Shown: positions 34,027 to 46,372, counted from the stretch's first letter. The stretch: DNA of 64,000 bases from Plotosus lineatus (GCA_024760905.1 CM045734.1:37726064-37790063), one strand, 5' to 3'. Notes: a model not told the origin generated them from the letters alone. Numbers and translations: made by a program.

Positions 34027-35250
34027 CAGTAGGCCCTTGATATTCGCAGGGGTTCGGTTCCGGCCCCTCCCGCGAATGAAGATAATCCGCGAGTTCTGTA
34101 CCCGGAAGTAAAACCCCATGTATCATATTACATGCGCGAATGAGCAACCGGAAGTAAAATGCTGTAGATCTATTACATGCGCTAAAATATGCTTCTTAAA
34201 CACCTTCAAAAGACAGTCTTACTCATTAATACAGTATTAATGTAGTAAAATGTAGTAATGATTAAGAAAAACTTTTCAATTTTTACTGTTATATTTATTG
34301 ATGATAAAATATAAACATTATACAACATACTGTATACTGTTGTAAAGCACCAGTATTAAAGTCTTTTCAATTATTATTCCAGTACAGTACCTAATTTAAT
34401 GTTTAGAATGTTTGTGTGTGAGATTTTATGTTCTATAGCATTTTTAACAATGTTTTGACAAATACCAAAAGGATAAACTTTATTACGCTTCATGTCATTT
34501 TACATTGAACTTGGAGTGACGTCTTGGAGTGACATCTCCAAGATGGCGCTGCCTAGAGGGCGACGTCACAGAGTTCTCAGAGTCAAATTGTTTCTTTGTT
34601 CGTTTTTAATTTGTTTTATTTGTTTATGTTTTGCACTATGCTCGTCTATGACCGGTCGACCTTACCACTAGATGCGCATAGTGCAAAACATGAACAAACT
34701 GACTCTGAGAACTCCGCGACGTCGCCCTCTAGGCAGCGCCATCTTGGAGACCTCACTCCAAGACATCACTCCAAGTTCAATGTAAAAGGACATGAAGCGT
34801 AATAAAGTTGATCCTTTTGATATCGTTTGTTAAACATGCTATAGAACATAAAATCTCATGCACAAACATTCTAAACATTAACTTAGATACTGTACTGGAA
34901 TAATAATTGAAAAAGACTTTATTACAACAGTTCAGAGGAAACTGTCATTTCTTCAGGAGAAAGTCTTATTTCTTCAGAAGAGACATCCAGCGTTTTCTAG
35001 CGCTTAGCCAGAGAAGGCGCACAGCGTTTGAGTGGCATCACAGAGCTTAACTGGTAGTTAAAACACACACAAAAAAGAGGCTTATTTACAACTTGTGCAT
35101 GAATGAGGAAAAGGGGGCATTACATCATCTCAACCAATCTGCAGGAAGGAGGACAGCCATTGGCTGAATTTAAGTGACGTGTCAGTTGCTTGGCAGTCCG
35201 CGAATACTCAAACCGTGAGTGCAAAACCGCGAATAGTCAAGGGCCTTTAT
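34027..35250. mobile_element. Pogo/Tigger-like MITE, family M2 copy 1, with long internal palindrome
   Basis: The left terminus CAGTAGGCCCTTGATATTCG is matched by the right terminus CGCGAATAGTCAAGGGCCTT. The interior is an inverted repeat with arms of about 250-275 bp (34361-34640 and 34670-34917). Each arm contains AAGATGGCGCTGCC (YY1-like) and GAGTGACGTC (CRE-like). No coding capacity. A shorter relative is at 53956-54987. Confidence 0.72.
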
Positions 35251-35469
35251 TAGTAAAAATAACATTAAATAAAGTAGGACAACTACAAGATGTACATGCA
35301 ACACTAGTATATTGAACTAAGTATTGCTTAATGTTTCTATAATTAAAATGATTCTCATTTGTATTTAATAAATGTAATATTAAATAAGCTATTGATATTT
35401 AGAAAATGCAAAACTATTAAGTCATTAAAATAAAAATTCTAAGCATCAGAAAAAATTCTATGGGGTTAT

Positions 35470-35490
35470 ATGTGTATGTATGTATGTATG

Positions 35491-35555
<65 letters not shown>
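35470..35555. repeat. (TATG)n(TA)n microsatellite
   Basis: Six TATG units followed by about 65 bp of TA, directly before a SINE. Confidence 0.9.
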
Positions 35556-35557
<2 letters not shown>

Positions 35558-35566
35558 CTAATTACA

Positions 35567-35862
35567 CGGGCAGTGGTGGCCTGGTGGTAAGGTCTTGGAG
35601 TTCCGATCCCGAGGTTGGGGGTTCACGCCCCTGTCACTGGTTGGCACTGCTGTCCCCCCAGTACAGCTAACTGGGTTATAAAAGCCCAGCCATGTCTCTT
35701 ACTGCCTGTAGTGAGAAAAATTGCTAACTTTCGTCAAGGGTAGGCCACATAGCCATTGGCGGGTTTCTGCCCTGCAATGGCTTGGTGAGCTGTCTCGGCT
35801 GGGCATCAGCCTTCCCACAACCCCAATTAGCATTAAGCAGCTCAGAAAATTAATGACAGAAT
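35567..35862 (+). repeat. SINE S1, L2-type tail
   Basis: Plus orientation: head GGGCAGTGGTGGCCTGGTGG, body, tail AAGCAGCTCAGAAAATTAAT. No clear target-site duplication because a microsatellite borders the left side. Confidence 0.75.
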
Positions 35863-35989
35863 GACAAATTTTTAAATTACAATTTAGGTTTTTAGGCTTT
35901 AAATAATATAGACAAATAAAGATCGTACCGAATTTTAAGTAACCCTGTACTGTTTGAACTTGGAATGAGTTCAAAAATCAACATTTGGT

Positions 35990-36860
35990 GAAATAACCCC
36001 GAATGATCCTGCATGTCAGTGTGCTCTCTGCCAGTATTTTATATTGGTCCTGGATATGTTTGTTCTGCATCCCTGCACAAATATTCAGCTCAGCTTTGTT
36101 GAAGAGCATGTGAACATCCATGTTCCTCTTGATCACATTGCAGTTTTTTTTTACAGCTTCAGGGCTGGAAATTGGGTTGATCTTGACAGATTCATTAGCT
36201 TATGGCTTTTCATGGCCTGGCTGTGGGACGTAGTGCATTGTCTTACTCAAAAGCAACCTCAAAGCTAGGGAACATAAAGAAACATGTTTACATGTATACA
36301 CCCATACTACTACTACTACTATGACTAATAATAATAATAATAATAATGAGAGAGAGAGAGAAAGAGATTTACTTTCGGCTTTTCCCTTTATCAGGGGTCA
36401 CCACAGCAAATTATTCGCACGTTTGATTTGGCATAGGTTTTTACGTCGGATAATAATAATAAATGATAAATTTACCCTATACCAGCCTGGCTTTAACACC
36501 CCAGACCATCACTCATCCTCCAGTAATTTCACAATTTGTGTAAAACACTGTGACTTATTGGCCTTCCCAAATCTCTAATGATTAGATATTCATGTTATGG
36601 GTAAAGCTGAAATTTTACTCAGCATGAAGACAACCTTGCTGAATTTCTCTGCAGTTACACTCTTGTGTTTTTTTGTTTTTTCCCCTTTTTTGACAAAATT
36701 CAGCCTGGCTCTTTTCTTCTCACTGATGAAGACTTATCCTTTGGCAGTCTGGAAATTTGTTGCCCCTACATTTTGAAAATAGATGTAAATGCTCAATGTA
36801 GCCAGAATAAGACTGTTCTTTTATTCATTAAAACTTTTCTTTTTCTCTCCTTTTAATTGA
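35990..36860. other. Unassigned region with possible decayed DNA transposon
   Basis: Phrases such as CACCCCAGACCATCACTCAT (36501-36520) look like the complement of Tc1-like transposase DNA. At 36361-36450 a fragment matching the LINE-B/S1 tail appears (GACGTAAAAACC complement and TCAGGGGTCACCACAGC). I cannot define ends. The stretch 36870-37360 holds no recognised feature. Confidence 0.3.
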
Positions 36861-37369
36861 CGAAATAAATATATGTGTATTGTAATTAAATGTTATACAC
36901 CACAAGCACTATCATTGCCATTCAAATTGGTCGTACTAAAAGAGGATAGTAATGACCACAGCAGTGATTATTCTACATTTTATTGTTAAATAAGGTTTGG
37001 TTCAGGTGATCATTCAAGCAGTATAACATTAAGTATTATGAGGTGTGCTTGTATTGTAATTTCAGCACAAACACTGGAATTAAATGAATATCTTAAATAG
37101 AGATGCTAATTTATGAAATCATATACTGTAATTGTATCTGTATACTGTAATTGCATCTGTGCATATTTTTAAAAATCACTTTAAAAATAAAGTTAATGCC
37201 ATAAAAGTAGTAATAATAAACTAAGGTCTTAATAATACTTTTTAAAAAGTCAGTGTTTGACAATGATTTGCTTTTTTTTGTCTCAGCTTTGTTTTGTACA
37301 GTTTTGCAATTTGTAAGGAATTTTACTGAGTAACAATGTTAGAACTGAGAATCTCTCTGTTCTCTAGGA

Positions 37370-37510
37370 CGGGAAGATGCACTTCATCTTGTGGTTAGAA
37401 CCCTTTGTGTTACCCAGAGGTGCTCCGGAGCGAGTGTGAAGAAAGGACGGGAACCCGTGTGGTTTCTTATTCTTTATTCACCGATCACCGAAGTGCATTT
37501 GCGAAAAGAA
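37370..37510. repeat. Block shared with 49205-49325
   Basis: Both places read approximately GT-TACCCAGAG-GCTC-GGAG, then AAGAAAGGAC and TCTTTATTCAC-GATCACCGAAG. The pair could be LTR ends or an unclassified repeat. Bases 37510-38010 show nothing else. Confidence 0.4.
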
Positions 37511-38010
37511 AGCTGATGCTTTAGCTGGGCAGCAAGACAGTAAATACAGATAAGCAGTGGTTTCTCAGCCTTGGTTGCTTCGCACATGATAACATTCAGT
37601 CGGCTCACACAGTGGATACAGTATGTGGTTTCTGATAACAAAGTTCAGCAAGTTTTATACAGAAAGAAAACAATGTTCCTTCCACAGGTGGCAAGCCTTT
37701 AGAGAAAATAAACTTTGCACTGAATGGAAATTTACAGAGAACTAATGCATTAATAAGAACATACTTATACACTACATGACACAATACAAATATTCTTACA
37801 AACAAGTACAACTATGCCAAAGTCCTTCTGTAAACAGACTTGCTTGTCTGCTTTTTTTTTTAGAAAAACACAGCAGCCTTCATATAGTTCTTTATTTTGT
37901 GTAACATGTTTAATTTTTTTTCCTGACATGCAGTGCACATAGTCGTATTTCTTTGCAACACTTAGTTGCTGGAGAATATAATGGAGAGTGTGCATATATA
38001 TGCATATGTA

Positions 38011-38015
<5 letters not shown>

Positions 38016-38041
<26 letters not shown>

Positions 38042-39035
38042 TTCCGCTAAGTCCAGGGTCGGGTTGCGAGGGCACCAACCTAAGAAAAGAGGTCCAGACG
38101 TGCCTCTCCCCAGCCACTTCCTCCAACTCTCCCGGGGGGACACCGAGGCGGTACAAGACAAGACGAGAGACATAGTCCCTCCTGCGTGTTCTAGGTCGAC
38201 CCTGGGGTCTCTTCCCAGTTGAACATGCCCAAAACACCACACCAGGGAGGCGTCCGGGAGGCATTCCAACCAGATGCCCTAGCCACTTTAACTGGCCCCT
38301 CTCAATTCAGAGGAACAGCGGATCTACTCCGAGCTCTCCCCGGATGATCGAGAGTCTCACCTTATCTTTAAGGGAGAGTCCTGCCACTCGGCGAAGGAGG
38401 CTCATTTCAGTCTCTTGTATCCGCGATCTTGTTCTTTCGGACACTACCCAAAGCTCGTGACCATAGGTGAGGGTTGGAAGGTAGATCCACTGGTAAATTG
38501 AAAGCTTTGTCATTCGGCTCAACTCCTTCTTCACCACGACGGACCAGTACAGACTCCGCTTAACAGCAGAGGCTGCAGCGATCCGTCTGTCGATCTCCCG
38601 CTCCATCCTTCCCTCACTCGTGAACAAGACCCCAAAATACTTAAACTCCTCTACTTGGGGCAAGAACTCATTCCTGACCCGAAGGATGTATTCCACTCTT
38701 GTCTGACTGAGAGCCATGGCGTCGGACTTGGAGGTGCTGATTTTCATCCCGGCCTCTTCACACTCAACTGCGAATCACTCCAATGAGAGCTGGAGGTCCC
38801 TGCTTGATGAAGCCAATAGGCCTGGCTCCAGGGTGAGACCCTGGTGAGCGCATCCCGGCAAAGGAAACTGTGTGTTTGGTTTCCAATTATTCGCCATAGA
38901 GGTCTTTTGAACAGCACTTAGTCTGGACCTTCACTTATGACCTACTTGCCTTGGGTGACCCTACCATGGGCATAATGCCCCCAACAACAAAGCTCGTAGG
39001 ATCATTAGGACACGCAAACCATGATAAGGTGGCGA
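38016..39035 (-). mobile_element. LINE A copy with 3' end fused to 5' UTR
   Basis: On the minus strand the 3' tail (ATG)n at 38041-38016 and the C-terminal RT region up to the KISTSKSDAM block near 38750 are joined near 38819 directly to LINE A 5' UTR text. That text (GCCTGGCTCCAGGG, CTTGGGTGACCCTACCATGG, GATAAGGTGGCG) extends to about 39035. About 2.3 kb of endonuclease and RT is missing. Confidence 0.75.
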
Positions 39036-39075
39036 TTCTATGAATGATTAAATAGATTTTATGTGAAGAAATTAC

Positions 39076-39552
39076 TTTGAGGACAGTGGTGGCCTGGTGG
39101 TAGAGGGTGCTGGATCGCTGATCCTAAGGTTCGGGGTTCGAGTTCCACTCTCCACAAGGTTGTCACTGTCCCCCAGTGCAGCTAACTGGGTTATCAAAAG
39201 CCATGTCTCTCACTGTCTATGGTGAGAGGCATATAAAAGAACCATTGCTGACTTTCGTAAAGAGTAGGCTGCAAAGCCGTCAGCGTGTTTCTACGACCTG
39301 GAGAGGGATGGGCTCCGTCAGGCCAAATCAGCCCAAGTCTCGCCATGAAGGCGCCCCAACGACATCCTCAGATGTTAAGGGATAAGTGAAGTGAAGTGAA
39401 GTGAGGCTGCAAAGCTGCCAGCGCGTTTCTGTCCCTTGCTAAAGGGTTGTGTCAGGAAGGGCATCCGAAGTAAAAGCCTACGCCAAATCAAACGTGCGAA
39501 TCATTCGCTGTGGCAACCCCTGACAAAAGGGAAAAAGCAGAAAGGAAATCTC
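39076..39552 (+). repeat. SINE S1 with LINE-B-type tail and an internal insert
   Basis: Flanked by TATGTGAAGAAATTAC at 39060-39075 and 39553-39568. Head GGACAGTGGTGGCCTGGTGG, body to about 39295, then an extra 120-bp piece ending in (GTGAA)n. After that comes AGGAAGGGCATCCG and a GCTGTGGCAACCCCTGA tail as in LINE B. Confidence 0.78.
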
Positions 39553-39638
39553 TATGTGAAGAAATTACATCACATAAATAATGAATTTCTGCCTATTATT
39601 AAACTTGATTTCTTCTTCTTACTATTATTATTGCGTTT

Positions 39639-39955
39639 AGGCGACATGGTGATGTAGTTGTTAGCATGTCCGCCTCACAGCAAGACGGTCCTCGATTCGA
39701 TTTCCAGCCTGGGTGTTTCTGTGTGAAATTTGCATGTTCTCCCTGTACTTGTGTGGGTTTCCTCCAAAAACATCCTCAGTAGGTTAATTGGCTGCTCCAA
39801 ATTTCCCCTAGGTGTGAATGATTGAGTGAGTGTTGGCCCTGTGATGGCCTGGCGAGCTGTCCTGAGTGTACCCCGCGCTCGCCCGGATTTGGCTGACATG
39901 GGCGCCAGCCTCCCCATGACCCTAATTAGGATTAAATGGTTCAGAAAATGGACGA
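39639..39955 (+). repeat. SINE S2 copy
   Basis: Plus orientation: GGCGACATGGTGATGTAGTT head with CTCGATTCGATTTCCAGCC, then TGCATGTTCTCCCTGT, and an L2-type tail (ATTAGGATTAAATGGTTCAG) shared with S1. Confidence 0.75.
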
Positions 39956-40299
39956 GTCAATTATTGCGTTTTATTTATTGAAGAATATGGTATCCTCAAA
40001 TCTTCAATTGAAGAATATGGTATCTTCAAATCTCTGTTAATAACATCAGCATGTCAACAAAGGCACGCGCAGTACTCGTCATAGTTGTTGTTGTTATTGT
40101 TGTTCTTGCTGTTTTTCATGACTCCTCCCATCAGACTGCAGTTCACAGTGTATACTCCACCACAATACTGACCAAGATAAAGTGGCTGCTGAAGATGAAT
40201 GAATTAATAAATACACGTTTCATAGTTTTTAATTTCGTGTAAAGTTCACTGCACTTCACACAGTTTCAGAGGTAAACTCCCACAGTCCGAGCTCGTGCA

Positions 40300-40452
40300 G
40301 CACAGCTTGCGCCCGCCAGCCAATCACCGCATTTCTTCGACCTCGCGCTTCATTCCAAACCTTTTCGCGCGAGAGTAAAATTACTCAGACCCTCAAGAAT
40401 TGGCGCAAACAAGAAGAGCCTCGTTGCTGACTAGATTAGCTGTTCAGTGACG
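40300..40452 (+). promoter_or_regulatory. ANKRD31: Putative ANKRD31 promoter
   Basis: The 150 bp before the start codon are CpG-rich compared with the flanks. They contain CCAAT at 40320-40324, an E2F-type TTTCGCGC at 40363-40370 and a near match GGCGCAAA at 40402-40409. E2F6-type sites are common at germline genes; a role here is inference. There is no TATA box. Bases 39960-40260 show nothing recognised. Confidence 0.45.
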
Positions 40453-43400
40453 ATGGAAGTCGATACAGAGAATGAAGATGTAGTTACGACTGACACGGAG
40501 TTAGAAGAAGCAGATTTTAAGTTTTATATGGACAGGTAACACAGCTAACTTAGCAACGGCTGCTATTCAGTAACAGTTAGCTAACAGATGGAATATTACC
40601 AAAACCTGACAGGAATTCCCGTCAGTTTTTGGAAATAAAATTTGGTAATGTCTGTTGGCTAACTGTTACTGAATAGTAAAACAAACAAACAAACACAGAA
40701 GCGTTATGTTTATGCATTAGGAGATACGTGCCCTGTTATTTATTGTTTTTGTTTGTTTGTTTACACAGGCTGTTAATGTTGGGTAAAGCAGAAACACCGA
40801 CATCGTCATTGTCCAGTTCTCACTATGGTAAACTGTTCAGTTCAGTTCGTTTTCTGTGACCGCTTAACCCTAATTAGTGTCGCGGGGAGGCTGGCGCCCA
40901 TCCCAGCCGACTCCAGGCGAAGGCTGAGTACACCCTGGATGGCTCGCCAGGCCATCGCAGGGCGGAAACACGCTGACAGCTTTGCAGCTACTCTTGTCGA
41001 AAGTCAGCAATGGGACCTTTCACGGTCAGCACTATTCCTCGCCCAGTCCTCCCCTGTCTTCCCCAGCACCTGCCTTAGCCCGTAGATGTCGCTGTAACCC
41101 CTCCCCAACAACTAGCCTTAAGCCTCTCGATGTCGCGATATTTAGTGGGTAAGGTTTGTTGCTGGGAGAGGTTACAGCGACATCTACAGGCGAAGGCAGG
41201 TGCTGGGGAGGACTGGGTGCGGAATAGTGCTGACCTTTTTTACACCTCACACCATAGACAGTGAAATGGGGCAGTGGTGGTCTAGTGGTATAGGGTGTTG
41301 TATCGCTGATCCAAAGGTTGGGAGTTCGAGTCCCACTCTCCACAAGGTTGTCAGCTCAGTGCAGCCACAGTGCAGCTAACTGGGTTATCAAAGGCGGGCC
41401 ATGTCTCTCACTGTCTATGGTGAGAGGCATGTAAAAGAACCATTGCTGACTTTCGTAAAGAGTAGGCTGCAAAGTCGTCGGCGTGTTTCTGTCCCTTGCT
41501 AAAAAGGGTTGTGACAGGAAGGGCATCCGACGTAAAAACCTGCCAAATCAAACGTGCTGTGGCGACTCCCGAGTAAAAGGGAAAAAGCTGAAAGGAAGAC
41601 AGACAGACAGACCATAGACAGTGAAATACATGGCTGGCCTTTGATCACCCAGTTAGCTGCACTGGGGGTATGGTAAACTGATTAATGCATTTTATTCGCA
41701 CTCATCAGCCATAACATTAACACCATCTGACTGGTCTGCTGTGAGGCAGCGCTATACACAGTATGCTGCAATATACGTACTGTACTGTGTTTCAGAAATG
41801 TTTTTAAATAACAAGCATCAATATGAGGTAGTTTCAGCACTTTTTGTGTTACATAGTTCCATTCATTCACTTTCTGAACCGCTTAATCCTAATTAGGGTC
41901 GTGGTTAGGCTGGAGCCCATCTCAGCTGACCCTGGGCAAGGGCAGAGTACACCCTGGAAAGTTTGCCAGACCATCGCAGGGCAGAAACATGCTGATAGCT
42001 ATGTAGCCTACTCTTGACGAAAGTCAGCAATGGCTCTTTTACATGCTTCACACCATAGACAGCGAGAGACTCAATTCAAGAATTCTTGAATCTTGAGACA
42101 TGGTTAGCCTTTCATAACCAAGTTAGCTGCACTAGGGGGGACAGTGACAACCTGTTGAGAGTGGGGCGTGAAGACCCAACCTTGTGATCAATGATCCAGC
42201 ACCTTACCACCAGGGCACCACTGCCCAGCGTTTACATAGTTCTTGTATGAAGTTAGATTAGATGTAGCCCCAGCCTCTCACACACATCAATGAGTTCTGG
42301 GCATTCTTGATATTTACTACCTTTGATTTATCTTCCATTTGGCAGATGAATAGAATAAATGCTGAATATTCACTTCACCTGTCAGTACCGTTGACTGAGT
42401 GGTGTATAAATTATGATGTCTCATGCTAGCAGTAGTACAGTGATCCGTCGCTACTTCATGCTTCAGTTTCTGCGGCTTCAGTACATCGCAGGTTTTTCAA
42501 AAATATTTATTGAAAAAAAATAAAGGAAATTAAGGAAAAATAGTGAAAAAGTTAAGGAAAATGCCACAAAACAAGGCCAATTATGCAAAAAAAAAAACAA
42601 AACAAAAAAAACAAAAAAAAAACAACCCACCCCCCCCCCCCCCCCCAACAAAACTACTTACATTTTTATGTGAGGAGTGCATCTGAGTGTGTGCGTGTGT
42701 GTCTGTGTATATTTATATGTTATTTACATCTTATGCATTATTTTTGAATGTTTGACTGTTATTATAAACATTTATTGAGTTGAATATCTATTTATTGATA
42801 TTATATACACATATACATCGGCAGTTGCGGGGAGTCTCGGTCCCCATTAACTGCGGAAAGTGAGGAATCCCTGTACTAAAAACTCCTCTGCAAAGTATAT
42901 TCTAACATTACAGTCTCAGGCTACTGTTATGATAAAAATGAAAAGATGATTAGGTTAATAGCTCGTTTAGAGTACCTTTTCATGATATGCTAATTTTTTG
43001 AGATAGGAATTTTGGGTTTTCATGAGCTCTATGCCAAAATCATCAGTATTAAAACAATAAAAGACCTGAAATATTTCAGTTGGTGTGCAATGAATCTAAA
43101 AGATATGAACGTTTAATTTTTATGAGTACATTACAGAAAATAATGAACTTTATCACAATATGCTAATTTTTTGAGAAGGACTAGTATATGTCACTGTTTT
43201 TCCTCTCAGTGCAGCTAACCGGGTTATCAAAGGCTGGACATGTCTCTCACTGTCTGTGGTGAGACACATGCAAACAACAAAAAAAAACATTGCCGCCTTT
43301 CATCAGGAGTAGGCTGCATATCTGTCAGTGTTTTTCTGCCTTGTGATGGAATGGTGCGCTATCCAGGTCGTACTTTGTCCTTGCCTAGAGGTGGCTTAAA

Positions 43401-43474
43401 TGGACACCAGCCTCCCCATGATCTTAATTAAGATTAAGCGGTTCAGAAAATGAATGAATGGGAGAATGAACTTG

Positions 43475-43521
<47 letters not shown>

Positions 43522-46372
43522 GCATGCTTTTACTTGGTTCTGGCTGTGCTTCATCTCGGGTTGTCCCCCCTAGGAATTTCTCCAGAGATTGGTCTTCTGC
43601 CACAAAGTGTACTAAAGACACCTGTTAGGAGCGAGCAGGTAAAATACTCTTTTAAAAATGCACCCTGGTACATACGCTATTTGCCCAAAAGTATGTGAAG
43701 ACCTGACCATCACAACCATATGTAATTTTTCCCAAAAATGTTGTCACAAGGTTTGAAGTGCATATTGACTGACACTGTATGCTGTAAACCTTGGTTTGTC
43801 AAGGTTGAAGTGAAAGAATATGAGTGACTTTTCCCCAGGCCTTCTAATCCAGATCTTTGCTTGACCTCACTAACGGTTGTGTACGGTATATGTAGCTTTT
43901 TTCTTATGACATGCCAAGAAGAATCTTCTCTTGTATTTGCTACCAAGATCAGTCCCTCCCATTTGATTGGCTCCCTAAAAAGAAGCAATGAGAAGGACAC
44001 TAGGGCCTTTCTAAAAGCTCAGATTTTCATCTATAAGTGCTTGCAGCACCGGTACGGAAAAGCTGAGAACTCTGAAGAAAGACCCAACTGCATAGCCTTT
44101 TCTCTTGGCTTGCTCATACCTTCTATTCGCATTGGTACCAACTGAAAGAATATTCTGGTGCTCAGAATTTAAATACTATGTGGGTACTCACCCAAAATGT
44201 TTTTGCTTTAATATGTGTGAATAGTTCAATTCCGGCAGCCACTGTCCAAAATCAAAACGGAAATATTTTCCATAAGATTGGAGGTTGTGTTTTAACAGCA
44301 AAAGGGGGACTCCATCTGGAATGGACAACTAGCCAAATGGCATATGCGGTGTCCACTAACTACTGGCTATCTAATGTATTGGTCATGGTGCCAAGTTAAA
44401 TATACTGTGACCGCAAGTGTTTATGGTTGATGTTCTGAAAATTAATAATTGTAATACTTGTGTTATTGTATTTACAGTTTAAAGGCAGATCTCTGATATA
44501 CTCATGTCAAAGCAATACTGTTTCCAATGTGGTTGAGGAGTCAATAAAAATGGATCAGCCAGAAGGTAAGCGCACAGAAGCATGTACTGGCAGACAAACA
44601 GACAGAACAGATATCATTAAAGTGTTTGTGACAGACCATTATTCTAATATTGGAAATGCTACCATAACCGCAGGACTGAGTTTGATGCTGTTTATCCTCA
44701 TTATGCACAGAAATGATCATATCCTTTGTAAAAATGTATATTCCTGTGTTATGTGTTGTTCATATTACCAGACTGAAGTGACTCGAGTTTGATTTTTTCC
44801 CCCCTTGCCTTAATGTAACTGTATCTGATGTTTTCAGGACTGTATGCACACACTGAACCCTCAAATTATTTTCATATGTTGTGCTAAACATAGATATACA
44901 ATTCCTGGTCATGCAATATGAATGAAAATGGCCAGACTGGAATTCAAGTTGCTTAATACCAATGTATATGCCATGAGTGCTATTGTTATTGCCCAGTCCT
45001 TCCACAACACAGCAGAGCAAACCGGAAGAAACCTGTAAAACAGTAAAAGTTATATTTTTTTATCCCCTTGACCTTATCATATATATCTGATGATTGGTTG
45101 CTATTCTCCAGAGCTAAGTCTGAAACATAGCTACCTGCATGCCAGTTTAATACTATGTTGTTACCATATTTGTTTTTGGTGGTGGTGAGTGTATGTCACA
45201 TACACATTGTTTTAGAGGACAGATACATTCCATTTGAAATGTGAATGTTGTTAGGTAAAATTGGTCACATACTACTTGTTTTATTTTATTTCTGTTTCTT
45301 TATGTTTCTGTAAACGTAGTTGTCCATGTAGACATCTGTGCAGAGTGAACACATAGCAACTAGCCACTCCTGTGCACATGATCAGGTTCCCACCAGCCTA
45401 ACGTAACAGACTATTATTATATAGAAACTTTAAATTTGGGCCCTGTAATGGCCTGGCGAGCTGTCCAGGGTGTACCACGCCCTCACCCAGAGTCGGCTGA
45501 GATGGCTGCCATCCTCCTAATTAGGATTAATCAGTTCAGAAATTGGAGTGTAGTTTAAATTTACTTATTTAAGATGAGAGCATTGTTACGACAAGTAAGC
45601 TTACTGTGTCAGCTGCCATCACTTCGAGGGTCTTGGAGAAGGTGTGGTGATCCAAGACCAAGCAATTTTTTCTTTTTCTTTTTTTTTATTTGAAATGCTA
45701 TACAGTATCATATTTTTGTCTTCATTCAGTGGACAAAAATGATGTGAAAGAACAGAGAAAGGCAAATCCAGTGTGAGCAAATAAGATCAGAATTTGATAA
45801 TGAGGCTCGTCCTGTAAATATGGCCTTCATAGTTGCCATCATTTGTCACTGTGTTGAGCTTTACAAAGTCTTCTTGGTTTCATTACTAGTGATTAATTGT
45901 GGCGTTAATGCTGGGGGCTCAGGGACTCTGGCAATAACCCAAAAATCCAGCCGGATCAATGCAGATGTCAGTCAGCCTCACACCAGCCCCACAGAATCCA
46001 TTCAACATTCTAGTCCTCTGTTTACACATGACAAGTCACAAGGTGTCCGCTTGAGACAGAGTACAGTCAACAGTCAGAGCAGTGGAAGCAATCATGTTAG
46101 AGGAATGTCTAAAATCAAAAAGGACAGAGGCAGCATTTCTAAAAGCAGGTTAGTCAGGTTTCACAGACAGGAAAGTACTAACCTTGGGACTCAAATAATC
46201 AGTATATATTCAGATATTCAGTATTTTCCAGTTTATTTGATAGCACTGGTCTTTTCCATGGCTAGGTCTCAGGCGCCACCATGCAGAAATGCATCTTCTA
46301 AAAGAGAAGAGGTTGTAAAGAGTGATGTTGTATCTCGTCTGTCCACAAGAGGTCAACAGAGACCAGGAGCAG
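40453..46372 (+). CDS. ANKRD31: ANKRD31 N-terminal exons 1-6
   Basis: Exon 1 encodes [20 protein letters not shown] and ends in phase 2. Exon 2 continues [19 protein letters not shown] and ends in phase 1. Exons 3 and 4 are short (65 and 88 nt). Exon 5 (45890-46148) is Ser/Gln-rich ([18 protein letters not shown] at its start). Exon 6 (46266-46372) is basic and ends QQRPGA. The acidic N-terminus resembles mammalian ANKRD31. Exons 3-6 rest on splice sites and matching phases only, so individual boundaries are less sure than for the ankyrin exons. Confidence 0.68.

Larger units (their letters stand above)
40836..41668 (-). repeat. Headless SINE S1 inserted at ANKRD31 exon 2 donor, itself twice interrupted
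   Basis: A minus-oriented S1 body without tRNA head, flanked by TATGGTAAACTG at 40824-40835 and 41669-41680. The duplication includes the exon 2 end and its splice donor. The body is interrupted by a foldback element (41024-41235) and by a second, plus-oriented SINE (41268-41610). Its right remainder is 41611-41668. Confidence 0.85.

Noticed and set aside
45820..45889. Upstream part of the 219-codon frame starting [16 protein letters not shown], as a possible signal peptide
   Set aside because: An acceptor at 45889 and the matching phase with neighbouring exons make this intron read-through more likely than a separate secreted protein.
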